A stretch of DNA of 50,787 bases from an uncultured Flaviramulus sp. (GTDB lineage: Bacteria > Bacteroidota > Bacteroidia > Flavobacteriales > Flavobacteriaceae). The stretch is from assembly GCA_947487155.1 (NCBI GenBank), contig CANKVS010000030.1, positions 1 to 50,787 of the forward strand, written 5' to 3'. This document shows, in pieces, positions 1-7,204 of the stretch. The notes beneath the pieces are model-generated. The model was not told the DNA's origin and searched no databases. It was given only the letters and a program-made list of their open reading frames with translations. A program made the position numbers and the translations under genes. Within the stretch, counting starts at the first letter, position 1. Every line of letters starts with the position of its first letter.

Positions 1-79
1 TGTCAAAAATGTAGAATTCTTCCTCTTCAGACTAACTACTATTTTTGCTTAACACACAACAATTGGTCTTGATTCTTGA

Positions 80-235
80 TCCCTAGGTATTGGCCTAGGC
101 GGAAAATGGGTTACTAACAGTGGTTTTATAGGTGAGCTTAATTTTGGTTTAGGAAGAAATCTTTTTAATAAAGATAGATTTGATGATTATGAAATTGTTG
201 CTAAAGCTGGTATTACCTTAGGCTATAGGTTTTAA
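80..235 (+). pseudogene. 3' fragment of an outer-membrane beta-barrel protein (DUF3575-like)
   Basis: The frame ending in TAA at 233-235 reads as alternating glycine/aromatic strands and finishes with GITLGYRF, the terminal aromatic residue typical of proteins inserted by the BAM machinery. The pattern GRNLFNKDRFDDYEIVAKAGI resembles the last strands of small flavobacterial porin-like proteins. Upstream the frame is closed by stops at 50-52 and 77-79, and the other two forward frames are closed there as well. The gene is therefore either truncated by a rearrangement or cut at an assembly edge near position 80. No start codon is available. Family assignment is tentative. Confidence 0.5.
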
Positions 236-254
236 ACTTTTTTAAGTTATTATA

Positions 255-298
255 TAAATATCAAATTCCAAGCAGTTTTGTTTGGGATTTGATATTTA
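255..298. terminator. Strong hairpin after the barrel fragment
   Basis: A 15-bp stem (255-269 with 284-298, one G-T wobble) encloses a 14-nt loop. It begins 20 bp after the stop codon of the barrel fragment. The following DNA is T-rich but lacks a long uninterrupted T run, so it could be a terminator or an mRNA 3' stabilising hairpin. Confidence 0.55.
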
Positions 299-378
299 AT
301 ATTTTGAGGTTTCTTTTTGTTTTTTAGGAGTAATTAAAGGTGTAAATTCAATTGATTTTAATCATCTTTTTGATATTA

Positions 379-738
379 CTATACCCCCAAAACAATAGAA
401 GCATCAATACCAAGCTTTACACTAATATTTCTTGCTACGTTTAAAGGAGGTTCACTTTTTCCGTTGAGGTATTCACTTACTCTAGATGTGCTTACACCCA
501 GGAGCTCAGATAGACGTTTTTGATTTAAACCCATTTCAGCCATACGCAATTTTACAACCTCAACAAGTGATGGTTTTTTAATAGGATAGATGCGTTCTTC
601 ATAATCTGCCACAAGATCAGACAATACATTTAACTCAATATAACCTTTAGCTTCAGTATTCTCTATGTTATCAGCATCTTGTAATAGTATTTCAATACGT
701 TCTACAATTGCGTTATATTCTTTTTCTGTTTGTATCAT
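379..738 (-). CDS. higA: HigA-type antitoxin, XRE-family DNA-binding protein
   Basis: A 119-aa protein with an N-terminal segment typical of COG5499 HigA antitoxins and a C-terminal helix-turn-helix (residues about 62-115; NQKRLSELLGVSTSRVSEYL is the HTH core). In this family the antitoxin binds and neutralises HigB and represses its own operon. Its start codon lies 3 bp after the HigB stop codon, so the two are cotranscribed toxin-first, the usual HigBA order. The pair sits among phage and IS remnants, as expected for a mobile toxin-antitoxin module. No disabling mutation is visible. Confidence 0.85.
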   Translation of the reverse strand: MIQTEKEYNAIVERIEILLQDADNIENTEAKGYIELNVLSDLVADYEERIYPIKKPSLVEVVKLRMAEMGLNQKRLSELLGVSTSRVSEYLNGKSEPPLNVARNISVKLGIDASIVLGV

Positions 739-740
739 TT

Positions 741-1037
741 CTAAATGTTTTTAATATCCCTAATTTTATCGTATTCAGAATGTGTTCCAATAAACCGTAT
801 GTAAACTTTTTTAGCATTGAATGAAATAATGGCAACTAGCCTATAATCATTCCCTTTAATGTTGAATACATATCGATTGTTTCCAACATAATCAACACTA
901 TTAAAAGTTTGTTTTACGTCATTGAGGCTGCTCCAATCTTTTGCTGTTGCCGTATGGTACCAAAACTCTAAAGGATTTTCTGCATCTGCGTGCTTTTTTG
1001 AAAATTCCAGTATTCTTTTATAAGTAACTATACGCAT
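741..1037 (-). CDS. higB: HigB-type mRNA interferase toxin (RelE superfamily)
   Basis: A 98-aa protein starting MRIVTYKRILEF and ending in YIRFIGTHSEYDKI, the conserved C-terminal strand of the HigB_toxin family (COG4680). Members cleave ribosome-associated mRNA and are held inactive by HigA. I chose the ATG at 1035-1037 over the longer frame opening at 1091, because the 18 extra residues are hydrophobic, rich in Cys and absent from the family. The conserved WYHTATAKDWSSLNDVKQTF segment is present. The gene directly precedes higA and looks intact. Confidence 0.85.
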   Translation of the reverse strand: MRIVTYKRILEFSKKHADAENPLEFWYHTATAKDWSSLNDVKQTFNSVDYVGNNRYVFNIKGNDYRLVAIISFNAKKVYIRFIGTHSEYDKIRDIKNI

Positions 1038-1080
1038 TACATAAACTTCAATTAATTTATTACAAATATAACACCATATT

Positions 1081-1639
1081 TTGAAAAACAAAATAAAATT
1101 ACAAAATATAGAATATTTATGCAGCGTAACAAATTCAATTAGTAGTTTAGAGATTGCTCAATTGACAGGAAAAAGACATTCACATGTAATTAGAGATATT
1201 GAAAATATGCTTAAAAAATTAGATTTAGCCCAGCCCAAATTTGGGTCGTCCTATAAAAACGCTCAAAATAGAGAAAATGCAACCTGCTTGGATAAATATA
1301 GGTCAACGAAGTTTTTCGTTAACCTCTTATATTGATAATAGCAATCGTGCAAAACCAATGTACGAACTATCAAAAACCGAATGTTTATACATAGCAACAA
1401 AATTTAATGACGAAGCAAGAGCAAAATTAGTATTACGTTGGCAAGAATTAGAAGTTGAAAAGACAATGTCAACTTTAGATATGGTTCAAGCCTCAATAAA
1501 TGCTATTAGAGCAAATGAGCAAGATTTAATTGAAGTAAAGCAAGATATTAAAGAACTAAAATCTAAACAAGTTACAATGCCTGATTATTATACTATTGCA
1601 GGTTATGATTGTCTAAATGATCTAGTTTATTACTCATAA
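1081..1639 (+). pseudogene. Rha-family phage regulatory protein, frameshifted and C-terminally shortened
   Basis: The first frame (1081-1335, TTG start) carries the N-terminal Rha signature: SSLEIAQLTGKRHSHVIRDI followed by LAQPKFGSSY. A second overlapping frame (to 1639) carries the remainder, FSLTSYIDNSNRAKPMYELS and then a stretch ending in RWQELE, plus a coiled segment. Neither frame alone contains the whole domain; the crossover falls at about 1241-1300. The C-terminus stops soon after PDYYTIAGYDCLND, where relatives usually continue with a small DNA-binding motif. Rha proteins are prophage antirepressor-type regulators, so this is probably a prophage or island relic. Confidence 0.7.
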
Positions 1640-1640
1640 A

Positions 1641-1787
1641 TTACATTATTGGATTAGTGAGCTTTTTAATTTTATCAGCACAAAGCCTTAGTATTTCAGC
1701 TCGAATTATTTCACGTTCTTCTTGAGTATACAGTGATTTATTTTGTTCAAACAAAATGGCCTGTTTTAATAAACTAGTGTTTTCCAT
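1641..1787 (-). CDS. Small ORF, 48 aa, possible shifted continuation of the integrase fragment
   Basis: The ATG at 1785-1787 opens a 48-residue reading frame, charged and helical (TQEEREIIRAEILRLCADKI), that overlaps the end of the integrase-like fragment by 14 bp in another frame. Adding or removing one base in a 7-base T run (A run on the coding strand) at about 1797-1803 would join it in frame to the integrase N-terminus, giving a product of about 131 aa. It could therefore be the shifted 3' part of that gene or an independent small protein. No family is recognised. Confidence 0.35.
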   Translation of the reverse strand: MENTSLLKQAILFEQNKSLYTQEEREIIRAEILRLCADKIKKLTNPIM

Positions 1788-2040
1788 TATAGCACGTTTT
1801 TTTGAGCAAATGAAACATGTGAGATTGCAACTTCCTTAAGTCTGAAGTTAGATTTTTATTCTCTGAATTGTTTTGCTTTGGAAAACCAGTCTTTGAGCTC
1901 CAATCAAGTGGGTTAATGAATAGACCTGTTTTTCTATAAAGAATTTTACCTCTACTTATAGACAGTCTACAGTAGATAGGTGCGTTTTCAGATTTGCTTT
2001 GTAAAACAAATTTTAGAGTTGCCATATTTTGAACACTCAA
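1774..2040 (-). pseudogene. Truncated tyrosine-recombinase (integrase) N-terminal arm-binding domain
   Basis: An 88-aa frame. The stretch MATLKFVLQSKSENAPIYCR through GLFINPLDWSSKTGFP matches the arm-type DNA-binding N-terminus of Bacteroidetes phage and conjugative-transposon integrases (predicted beta strands, then a W-x-x-x-x-G-x-P turn). The core-binding and catalytic domains, with the R-H-R-Y residues, are missing altogether; a complete enzyme would be about 400 aa. The frame ends just after a 7-base homopolymer. Upstream lies an array of 10-bp iterons that could be its arm sites. Probably a non-functional relic of an excised or degraded element. Confidence 0.6.
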
Positions 2041-2060
2041 ATATAGTCAACTTTTTTAAA

Positions 2061-2111
2061 TCCTACTAAACCCTACTAAACCCTACTAAACCCTACTAAA
2101 CATCTACTAAA
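2061..2111. repeat. Tandem 10-bp iterons (unit CCCTACTAAA)
   Basis: Four consecutive units (2061-2070, 2071-2080, 2081-2090, 2091-2100; the first has T instead of C at base 1) are followed by a diverged 11-bp copy, CATCTACTAAA (2101-2111). The 10-bp period places each unit on the same face of the DNA helix. The array starts 21 bp upstream of the truncated integrase start, a position suited to arm-type integrase or excisionase binding. Confidence 0.8.
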
Positions 2112-2520
2112 CTATTTTTGAATCACTTTCAATTGATTTCAATTTTATTAGAATTTAATGATGTACTATTTTAATTAAGATATTATGAATTATAAAAGTA
2201 TTTTAGTGATTTCTTTGAGGTTTTCGATTCAATTACATTGAATGGTTTTAAGTCCCGTCCAGATCGAAAATATTGCTTCAAAAGCCTTAATTTTTATTGA
2301 GGTTTTTTTAGCAAAAAAGAAGTTGTGTTGTTCGCGATTAATTTCGTGAAGTAGTTGCAAATCAAGTAATTACTTGGTTGCACCGATGGAAAGCTTTCCT
2401 TTTTTCTTTATTGAAAATTGGGATGCTTTTTTGTTTTGAGGCAATTCTAAAGTTGTTAAATATTATAAATTTTGCCATCTATAGGTGTGCAATAAGACAG
2501 CCGATTTCTTGAAGTTTCAG

Positions 2521-2544
2521 ATTCCTACCTACCTTCGTGGGAAT
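2521..2544. repeat. REP-like hairpin, ATTCC type
   Basis: An 8-bp stem ATTCCTAC / GTGGGAAT (one wobble) with an 8-nt loop containing CTTC. It is a diverged member of the dispersed family also seen at 5855, 8477, 15976 and 40722. Confidence 0.5.
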
Positions 2545-2555
2545 TTTATAAAATG

Positions 2556-2624
2556 AAAAAGGTGAACGAGTGTTCACCTTTTTGCCCCAAATCTACCATA
2601 AACTTAACCTACTTATGTTATGGT
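2556..2624. repeat. 70-bp two-hairpin direct repeat, copy A
   Basis: The first hairpin, GGTGAAC / GTTCACC (2561-2567 with 2571-2577), is flanked by A5 and T5, like a bidirectional rho-independent terminator. It is followed by a conserved spacer GCCCCAAATCT and a second hairpin ACCATAA / TTATGGT (stem ends about 2595 and 2624). It matches copy B at 2758-2828 apart from a few substitutions and a 2-nt indel. Confidence 0.75.
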
Positions 2625-2757
2625 GATTCAAATTTATATCGATTAAAAAGATTAAAAAAATATATTAGTTAAACGACTAATATATTGGCTTAACAGAATT
2701 TTATACTTTTAAAGTAGAAGCACTTAAGCTAAGTTCAAATGAAACTAAAGCGCATAA

Positions 2758-2828
2758 AAAAAGGCGAACAGATGTTCACCTTTTTTTGCCCCAAATCTAC
2801 CATGAACTTAACCTACTTATGTTATGGT
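2758..2828. repeat. 70-bp two-hairpin direct repeat, copy B
   Basis: Second copy of the element at 2556-2624, about 200 bp downstream in the same orientation. The second stem carries ACCATGA against TTATGGT, so the change from A to G still pairs as G-U in RNA. The terminator-like stem has one weakened pair (GGCGAAC / GTTCACC). Confidence 0.75.
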
Positions 2829-2939
2829 AAGACCAATTTATGTGTATTTTAGGTAACACGTCTATTTTTTAGATAAAAAGCTATTTTTTTCGGATTAAAT
2901 GTACTTTTGACAGATTAAGAGTAAAAAACTGACAATAGA

Positions 2940-3934
2940 ATTGTATATCCGCTTAGTGTCCATTAGCTGTAATAGCAGCAATAATCAGTCTATCAAAGAT
3001 TCTTTCCCCAAAGTAACGTCTGTTTAATTTGTAAACAAACTCGTTGAGATATAACTGCAAGTACTTTTTCTTAATTTTATGATAGGTACCTACAAAATTT
3101 CTTTTAGCGTTGCTTATTGCTATATGAACCCATTTAAGAGTTTCTTTAGTTGTTGTTTCATTTGATTTTTCACTACTCATATGTATTTCAACATAGTCGG
3201 CAATATTAACATAAGAGGTGCTTTTATCTGTAAAAACGATAGTTTGCTCATCATCTATAGCATTTTCAAAAGTTTTATCTGTAGCATCCGCTTTATGATC
3301 TTCTAGCACTTTAGCTTTAAAATATCGACATTGTCTTTCTACTTGTCCAGTATTTATATTTTCAAGAACAGTGCTTTCTGCCATAATCATAACATTGGAT
3401 TTGGTTTTACTACCACGACCAGATTTTTGGGTTTTGTGTTGATGCTCTGAGGCTTCAATAGTAAAATAGCCTTCATCCATTTCTATCATACCTTCTAAAG
3501 TGTATCTCTCGTCACGTTCTCCCATAGCTTTACGTAGTTTATCAACCATTGCCCAAACGGGTTCGTAGCGTTTTAATCCTAATTGTCGCTGTATCTCTTT
3601 AGAGGAAAACCCTTTTTTAGTGGTACTTAATAGAAATATGGTTTTATACCAAGTCATAAAAGATAATTTTGAACTTTCCATTATAGTACCACTACGTAAT
3701 GATTGTCTTGAATGGCAGGATTTACACTCATAGCTCCATTTATTTTGTAACCAATAATGATTTATGCCTTCACAACGATTACAAATAACACCTTCACGGT
3801 CTCTTTGTGCCTTAAAATGTAAGCGGCAGCTTACTTCATCTGTAAAATGAACTCCAAAACTAAAAATATCCATAGTTAACTTTTTATTATGCAATGCAAT
3901 ATACAAAATTTAGGGCAATTTACGGATATACAAT
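2940..3934 (-). mobile_element. IS1595-family insertion sequence
   Basis: A single transposase gene is bounded by perfect 12-bp inverted repeats, ATTGTATATCCG at 2940-2951 and CGGATATACAAT at 3923-3934, giving an element of about 995 bp, typical of simple IS1595-group elements. The flanking octamers (2932-2939 and 3935-3942) do not match, so no target duplication is visible. Either the true ends lie slightly outside or one flank has been rearranged. The right end is 10 bp from the purF stop codon. Confidence 0.75.
2953..3873 (-). CDS. IS1595 family transposase (ISXO2-like)
   Basis: Catalyses cut-and-paste or replicative movement of the surrounding IS. The N-terminus has the IS1595 zinc ribbon (CNRC and CKSC pairs about 20 residues apart), preceded by the family motif DEVSCRLHFKAQRD. 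The C-terminal ISXO2-like DDE domain shows the first acidic residue in MDEGYF, a second in FTDKSTSYVN, and the terminal helix with AKRNFVGTYHKI and LNEFVYKLNRR. I chose the ATG at 3871-3873 (MDIFSFGVHF) because relatives begin at this point; an upstream ATG at 3906 would add 11 residues. The reading frame is intact, so the element may be active. The stop codon lies 1 bp inside the left inverted repeat. Confidence 0.88.
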   Translation of the reverse strand: MDIFSFGVHFTDEVSCRLHFKAQRDREGVICNRCEGINHYWLQNKWSYECKSCHSRQSLRSGTIMESSKLSFMTWYKTIFLLSTTKKGFSSKEIQRQLGLKRYEPVWAMVDKLRKAMGERDERYTLEGMIEMDEGYFTIEASEHQHKTQKSGRGSKTKSNVMIMAESTVLENINTGQVERQCRYFKAKVLEDHKADATDKTFENAIDDEQTIVFTDKSTSYVNIADYVEIHMSSEKSNETTTKETLKWVHIAISNAKRNFVGTYHKIKKKYLQLYLNEFVYKLNRRYFGERIFDRLIIAAITANGH

Positions 3935-3944
3935 AATATTATAA

Positions 3945-5843
3945 TTAATATGCTCGTTCTTTATTGCCTTCATAAAAATTAATGAATGCTCTGTTTACAA
4001 CTCTATTGCCGCCAACCGTTGGGTAGTTGCCAGTAAAGTACCAATCGCCTAAATGATTTGGACAGGCTTTATGTAAATTTTCAACAGGTTGAAAAATAAT
4101 TTTAACCTCAGCCTTTACAGTATCATCACTTAATAACTTTGCTGCTTTATCAGATATTTCTTCATCTGTAAATGGGTCATAAATTTCTTTAACAAAGTTC
4201 TTTACATGTTTATCATCTAATTCGGTTTGCGTTAAACATTTTTCATAAACATCTTTAACAATATGGTACATGTTTCTATCTTTTAAAAGCTCTAATGCGG
4301 CTTTAAAAGCTATTAACGTTTCTAAATTAGCCATATCAATGCCGTAACAATCTGGATAGCGTATTTGTGGAGCAGAAGACACAACAATAATCTTTTTAGG
4401 ATTTAGTCTGTCCAACATTTTAATAATACTCATTTTTAAGGTTGTACCTCGTACAATACTATCATCAATAATCACCAAATTATCGGTTGGTTTAATAACG
4501 CCATAAGTAACATCGTAAACGTGAGCAACCAAATCATCTCTACTACTATCTTCAGTAATAAATGTTCTAAGTTTTACATCTTTTATAGCAATTTTTTCAA
4601 CTCGTGCACGCTCAGATAAAATTTCGGTAACTTTTTCAGCAGATAAGGATCTTTGTCCATTTAAAATAGTTGCCGTTTTTTTCTTATTAATAAAAGCTTC
4701 AGCAGTTTCTATCATTCCAAAAAATGAAGTTTCAGCTGTATTAGGAATATATGAAAACACCGTATTTTTAGTATCTTCATTTATAGCTTTAAGTACTTGA
4801 GGCATCAATAATTTACCAAGCATTTTGCGTTCTTGGTAAATTTCGGCATCACTACCTCGCGAAAAATAAATACGTTCAAACGAGCAAGATTTTTTCTCTA
4901 AAGGTTCTAATATTTGTTTAAAGCGTACATCACCAGATTTTTTAATAATAATAGCTTGTCCAGAATCTAACTCTTTTACGTCTTTAAAATCAACATTAAA
5001 AACGGTTTGAATTACGGGACGTTCTGAAGCTACTACAACAATTTCATCATCTTTATAATAGTAAGCTGGACGAATTCCTGCTGGATCTCTTAACACAAAA
5101 GAATCACCATGACCAATTAATCCTGCCATGGCATAACCGCCATCCCAATTTTTTGCTGCACGTTTTAATATTTTACCAACTTTAAGACGCTCTGCAATAA
5201 GCGGGGAAGCTTGCTTTTTATTATAGCCTTCCTTTTTTAAATCTTTATAAATTTTACTTACGGCATCGTCTAAAAAATGACCAATTTTTTCCATAATAGT
5301 TATGGTATCGGTATATTCTTTTGGGTGTTGCCCTAGCTCAATAAGATTGCTAAAAAGTTCTTTAACATTAGTCATGTTAAAGTTTCCTGCCATTATTAAA
5401 TTTCTGTGCATCCAGTTATTTTGCCTTAAAAAAGGATGAACACTCTCTACGCTATTTTTTCCAAAAGTGCCATAACGTACATGACCTAATAATAACTCAC
5501 CAATGTAGGGAATATGTTTTTTTTGTAATGCAACATCGTCTGCGTATTCAGGATGCTCAACAAATTCTCTATTTACACGTTCATTTATTTGAGCAAAAAT
5601 ATCTTGAATGGGTTGTTGCTGAACAGAACGAACTCTACTTATATAACGTTCTCCTGGTTTGGTATCTAATTTAATGCTTGCTAATCCAGCACCATCTTGT
5701 CCACGATTGTGCTGTTTTTCCATCATTAAGTACATTTTATTTACACCATAAAAAGCAGTACCGTATTTTTCTTTATAATATTCTAACGGTTTTAAAAGTC
5801 TAATAACCGCTATTCCACATTCGTGTTTTAATGCATCACTCAT
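3945..5843 (-). CDS. purF: Amidophosphoribosyltransferase (glutamine PRPP amidotransferase)
   Basis: First committed step of de novo purine synthesis: PRPP + glutamine to 5-phosphoribosylamine. At 632 aa it is longer than E. coli PurF (about 505) and has the long form common in Bacteroidetes. The catalytic N-terminal Cys is C9 (HECGIAV), exposed after removal of a short propeptide. Other class-II amidotransferase motifs are HNRGQDGAG and GHVRYGTFG. The phosphoribosyltransferase PRPP loop VIIDDSIVRGTT lies near residues 456-467. The gene is followed immediately by the IS1595 element and preceded by a PfkB kinase gene on the same strand, with a terminator-like hairpin between them. Confidence 0.93.
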   Translation of the reverse strand: MSDALKHECGIAVIRLLKPLEYYKEKYGTAFYGVNKMYLMMEKQHNRGQDGAGLASIKLDTKPGERYISRVRSVQQQPIQDIFAQINERVNREFVEHPEYADDVALQKKHIPYIGELLLGHVRYGTFGKNSVESVHPFLRQNNWMHRNLIMAGNFNMTNVKELFSNLIELGQHPKEYTDTITIMEKIGHFLDDAVSKIYKDLKKEGYNKKQASPLIAERLKVGKILKRAAKNWDGGYAMAGLIGHGDSFVLRDPAGIRPAYYYKDDEIVVVASERPVIQTVFNVDFKDVKELDSGQAIIIKKSGDVRFKQILEPLEKKSCSFERIYFSRGSDAEIYQERKMLGKLLMPQVLKAINEDTKNTVFSYIPNTAETSFFGMIETAEAFINKKKTATILNGQRSLSAEKVTEILSERARVEKIAIKDVKLRTFITEDSSRDDLVAHVYDVTYGVIKPTDNLVIIDDSIVRGTTLKMSIIKMLDRLNPKKIIVVSSAPQIRYPDCYGIDMANLETLIAFKAALELLKDRNMYHIVKDVYEKCLTQTELDDKHVKNFVKEIYDPFTDEEISDKAAKLLSDDTVKAEVKIIFQPVENLHKACPNHLGDWYFTGNYPTVGGNRVVNRAFINFYEGNKERAY

Positions 5844-5854
5844 TATATATAAGG

Positions 5855-5874
5855 GTTTTCGCTTTCGCGGAAAT
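5855..5874. repeat. Degenerate REP-like hairpin upstream of purF
   Basis: Read on the minus strand this is TTTCCGC-GAAA-GCGAAAA, an imperfect copy of the ATTCC/GAAG hairpin family. It lies 11 bp upstream of the purF start and could affect the purF leader. Confidence 0.4.
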
Positions 5875-5893
5875 TATAAATCATTTTTAAATT

Positions 5894-5920
5894 AAAAACG
5901 TGCTCTTAATAGAGCACGTT
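5894..5920 (-). terminator. Rho-independent terminator after the PfkB kinase gene
   Basis: A perfect 10-bp stem AACGTGCTCT / AGAGCACGTT with a 4-nt loop lies 4 bp downstream of the kinase stop codon. It is followed on the minus strand by a T run interrupted by AA. It should separate the kinase transcript from purF. Confidence 0.85.
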
Positions 5921-5923
5921 AGT

Positions 5924-6850
5924 TTATGTTAATTCTATTTCAAATTGTGTTAATTGTTTAAATTGTAATAGTCGTTTATGTACCTCATCATTTGATAAGT
6001 TTTGCATACGCTCGGTTCCAAATTTTTCTACACAAAATGATGCTAATGTAGAACCGTAAATAACTGCATTCTTCATGTTTTCAAAAGACGTATCTCCTGT
6101 TTTTGCAATATATCCTGCAAACCCTCCAGCAAATGTATCGCCAGCTCCCGTAGGATCAAAAACTTCTTCCAATGGTAAAGCAGGAGCATAAAACACATTG
6201 TCATCATGAAACAATAAAGCGCCATGTTCTCCTTTTTTAATCACCACATACTTAGGTCCCATAGCATGAATTTTTCTAGCAGCAACTACCAAAGAATATT
6301 CGCCTGTTAATTGTCTAGCTTCCTCATCGTTTATAGTAATAACATCTACACGTTTAATAACATTATGTAAATCATCTAAAGCACTATCCATCCAAAAATT
6401 CATAGTGTCCAAAATCACTAATTTTGGTTTTCTAGTCATCTGGTCTAAAACACCAGACTGTACGATAGGGTGTAAATTTCCTAGCATAACCACTTCTGCA
6501 TCACGATAATTTTCTGGAACAACAGGGTTGAAATCTGCAAGTGTATTTAACTCGGTAATTAGTGTATCTCTGGAGTTCATATCGTTGTGATAACGCCCAC
6601 TCCAAAAAAATGTTTTTCCTTCTTTTACAATCTCTACTCCAGAAAGATCTATTTTTTTATTAGATAATAAATCTAAATAATCTTGAGGGAAATCACCTCC
6701 AACAATAGATACTGCAGTAGCGTCTACATTAAAATGTGAAGCGGCAAGACCAATAAAAGTTGCGGCACCTCCAAGAATTTTATCGGTTTTACCAAATGGC
6801 GTTTCAATAGCATCAAATGCTAAAGTGCCAACTATTACTAATTTACTCAT
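5924..6850 (-). CDS. PfkB-family sugar/nucleoside kinase
   Basis: A 308-aa ribokinase-fold kinase that transfers phosphate from ATP to a sugar or nucleoside hydroxyl. The N-terminal substrate motif GGAATFIGLAASHF corresponds to PfkB signature 1. Signature 2, DPTGAGDTFAGGF, lies near residues 231-241 and includes the catalytic-base aspartate and the anion hole. The substrate cannot be deduced from the sequence. A position beside purF, with purN nearby, makes a purine nucleoside or ribose role plausible, but that is inference from context. A hairpin terminator follows directly. Confidence 0.88.
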   Translation of the reverse strand: MSKLVIVGTLAFDAIETPFGKTDKILGGAATFIGLAASHFNVDATAVSIVGGDFPQDYLDLLSNKKIDLSGVEIVKEGKTFFWSGRYHNDMNSRDTLITELNTLADFNPVVPENYRDAEVVMLGNLHPIVQSGVLDQMTRKPKLVILDTMNFWMDSALDDLHNVIKRVDVITINDEEARQLTGEYSLVVAARKIHAMGPKYVVIKKGEHGALLFHDDNVFYAPALPLEEVFDPTGAGDTFAGGFAGYIAKTGDTSFENMKNAVIYGSTLASFCVEKFGTERMQNLSNDEVHKRLLQFKQLTQFEIELT

Positions 6851-7204
6851 AAAAGAGACCTGATAATTTTCTGCAAAGATAAGTCTTTTAAGTCCTAATT
6901 CAAGAATATTTTTGAATGTAAAAAAGCAATTTTTTAGCTGATTGAAAAAGTTTAAACAACTTCAATAGCTAATATTAAGAAAGCATCTGTTTAAAGCTAA
7001 ATAGTAGCCTTTCGGGAGTATAATATTTAGATTCGGTGTTTTTTACAAAAACGAATTGGTGTTACTTAGTATATTGAGGTATAAAAGCCCCTTTTTTTTT
7101 ACAGTAAACCATATAACTTTTTATGCATTTTTTAGTGTGTCTTTAAGAAACTTTGGAGCTTAAACAATTAGAATAACAAACATTTATTCTTTAAAAAATT
7201 TGTT
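6851..7204. other. Intergenic region between divergent genes
   Basis: 354 bp with no convincing coding frame. It must carry the promoters of the kinase (leftward) and the secreted-protein gene (rightward). A T-rich block at 7088-7100 and an AT-rich leader just before 7205 are visible; no operator palindrome is clear. Confidence 0.5.

Larger units (their letters stand above)
2112..2939. other. Gene-free stretch with several palindromes
   Basis: No convincing coding frame on either strand. Visible elements are a perfect 14-bp palindrome CAAGTAATTACTTG (2363-2376), a 12-bp palindrome GGAAAGCTTTCC followed by T-rich DNA (2388-2399), a REP-like hairpin (2521-2544) and two copies of a 70-bp hairpin element (2556-2624 and 2758-2828). 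The region lies between an integrase relic and an insertion sequence and is probably degraded island DNA. Confidence 0.7.

Noticed and set aside
2061..2111. Short CRISPR-like array
   Set aside because: The 10-bp units are directly adjacent with no spacers, and no cas genes are nearby.
2250..2266. tRNA 3'-end or att-site-like stretch (AGTCCCGTCCAGATCG)
   Set aside because: No matching acceptor, D-arm or anticodon arm upstream, and the T-loop spacing is one base too long; too weak to annotate.
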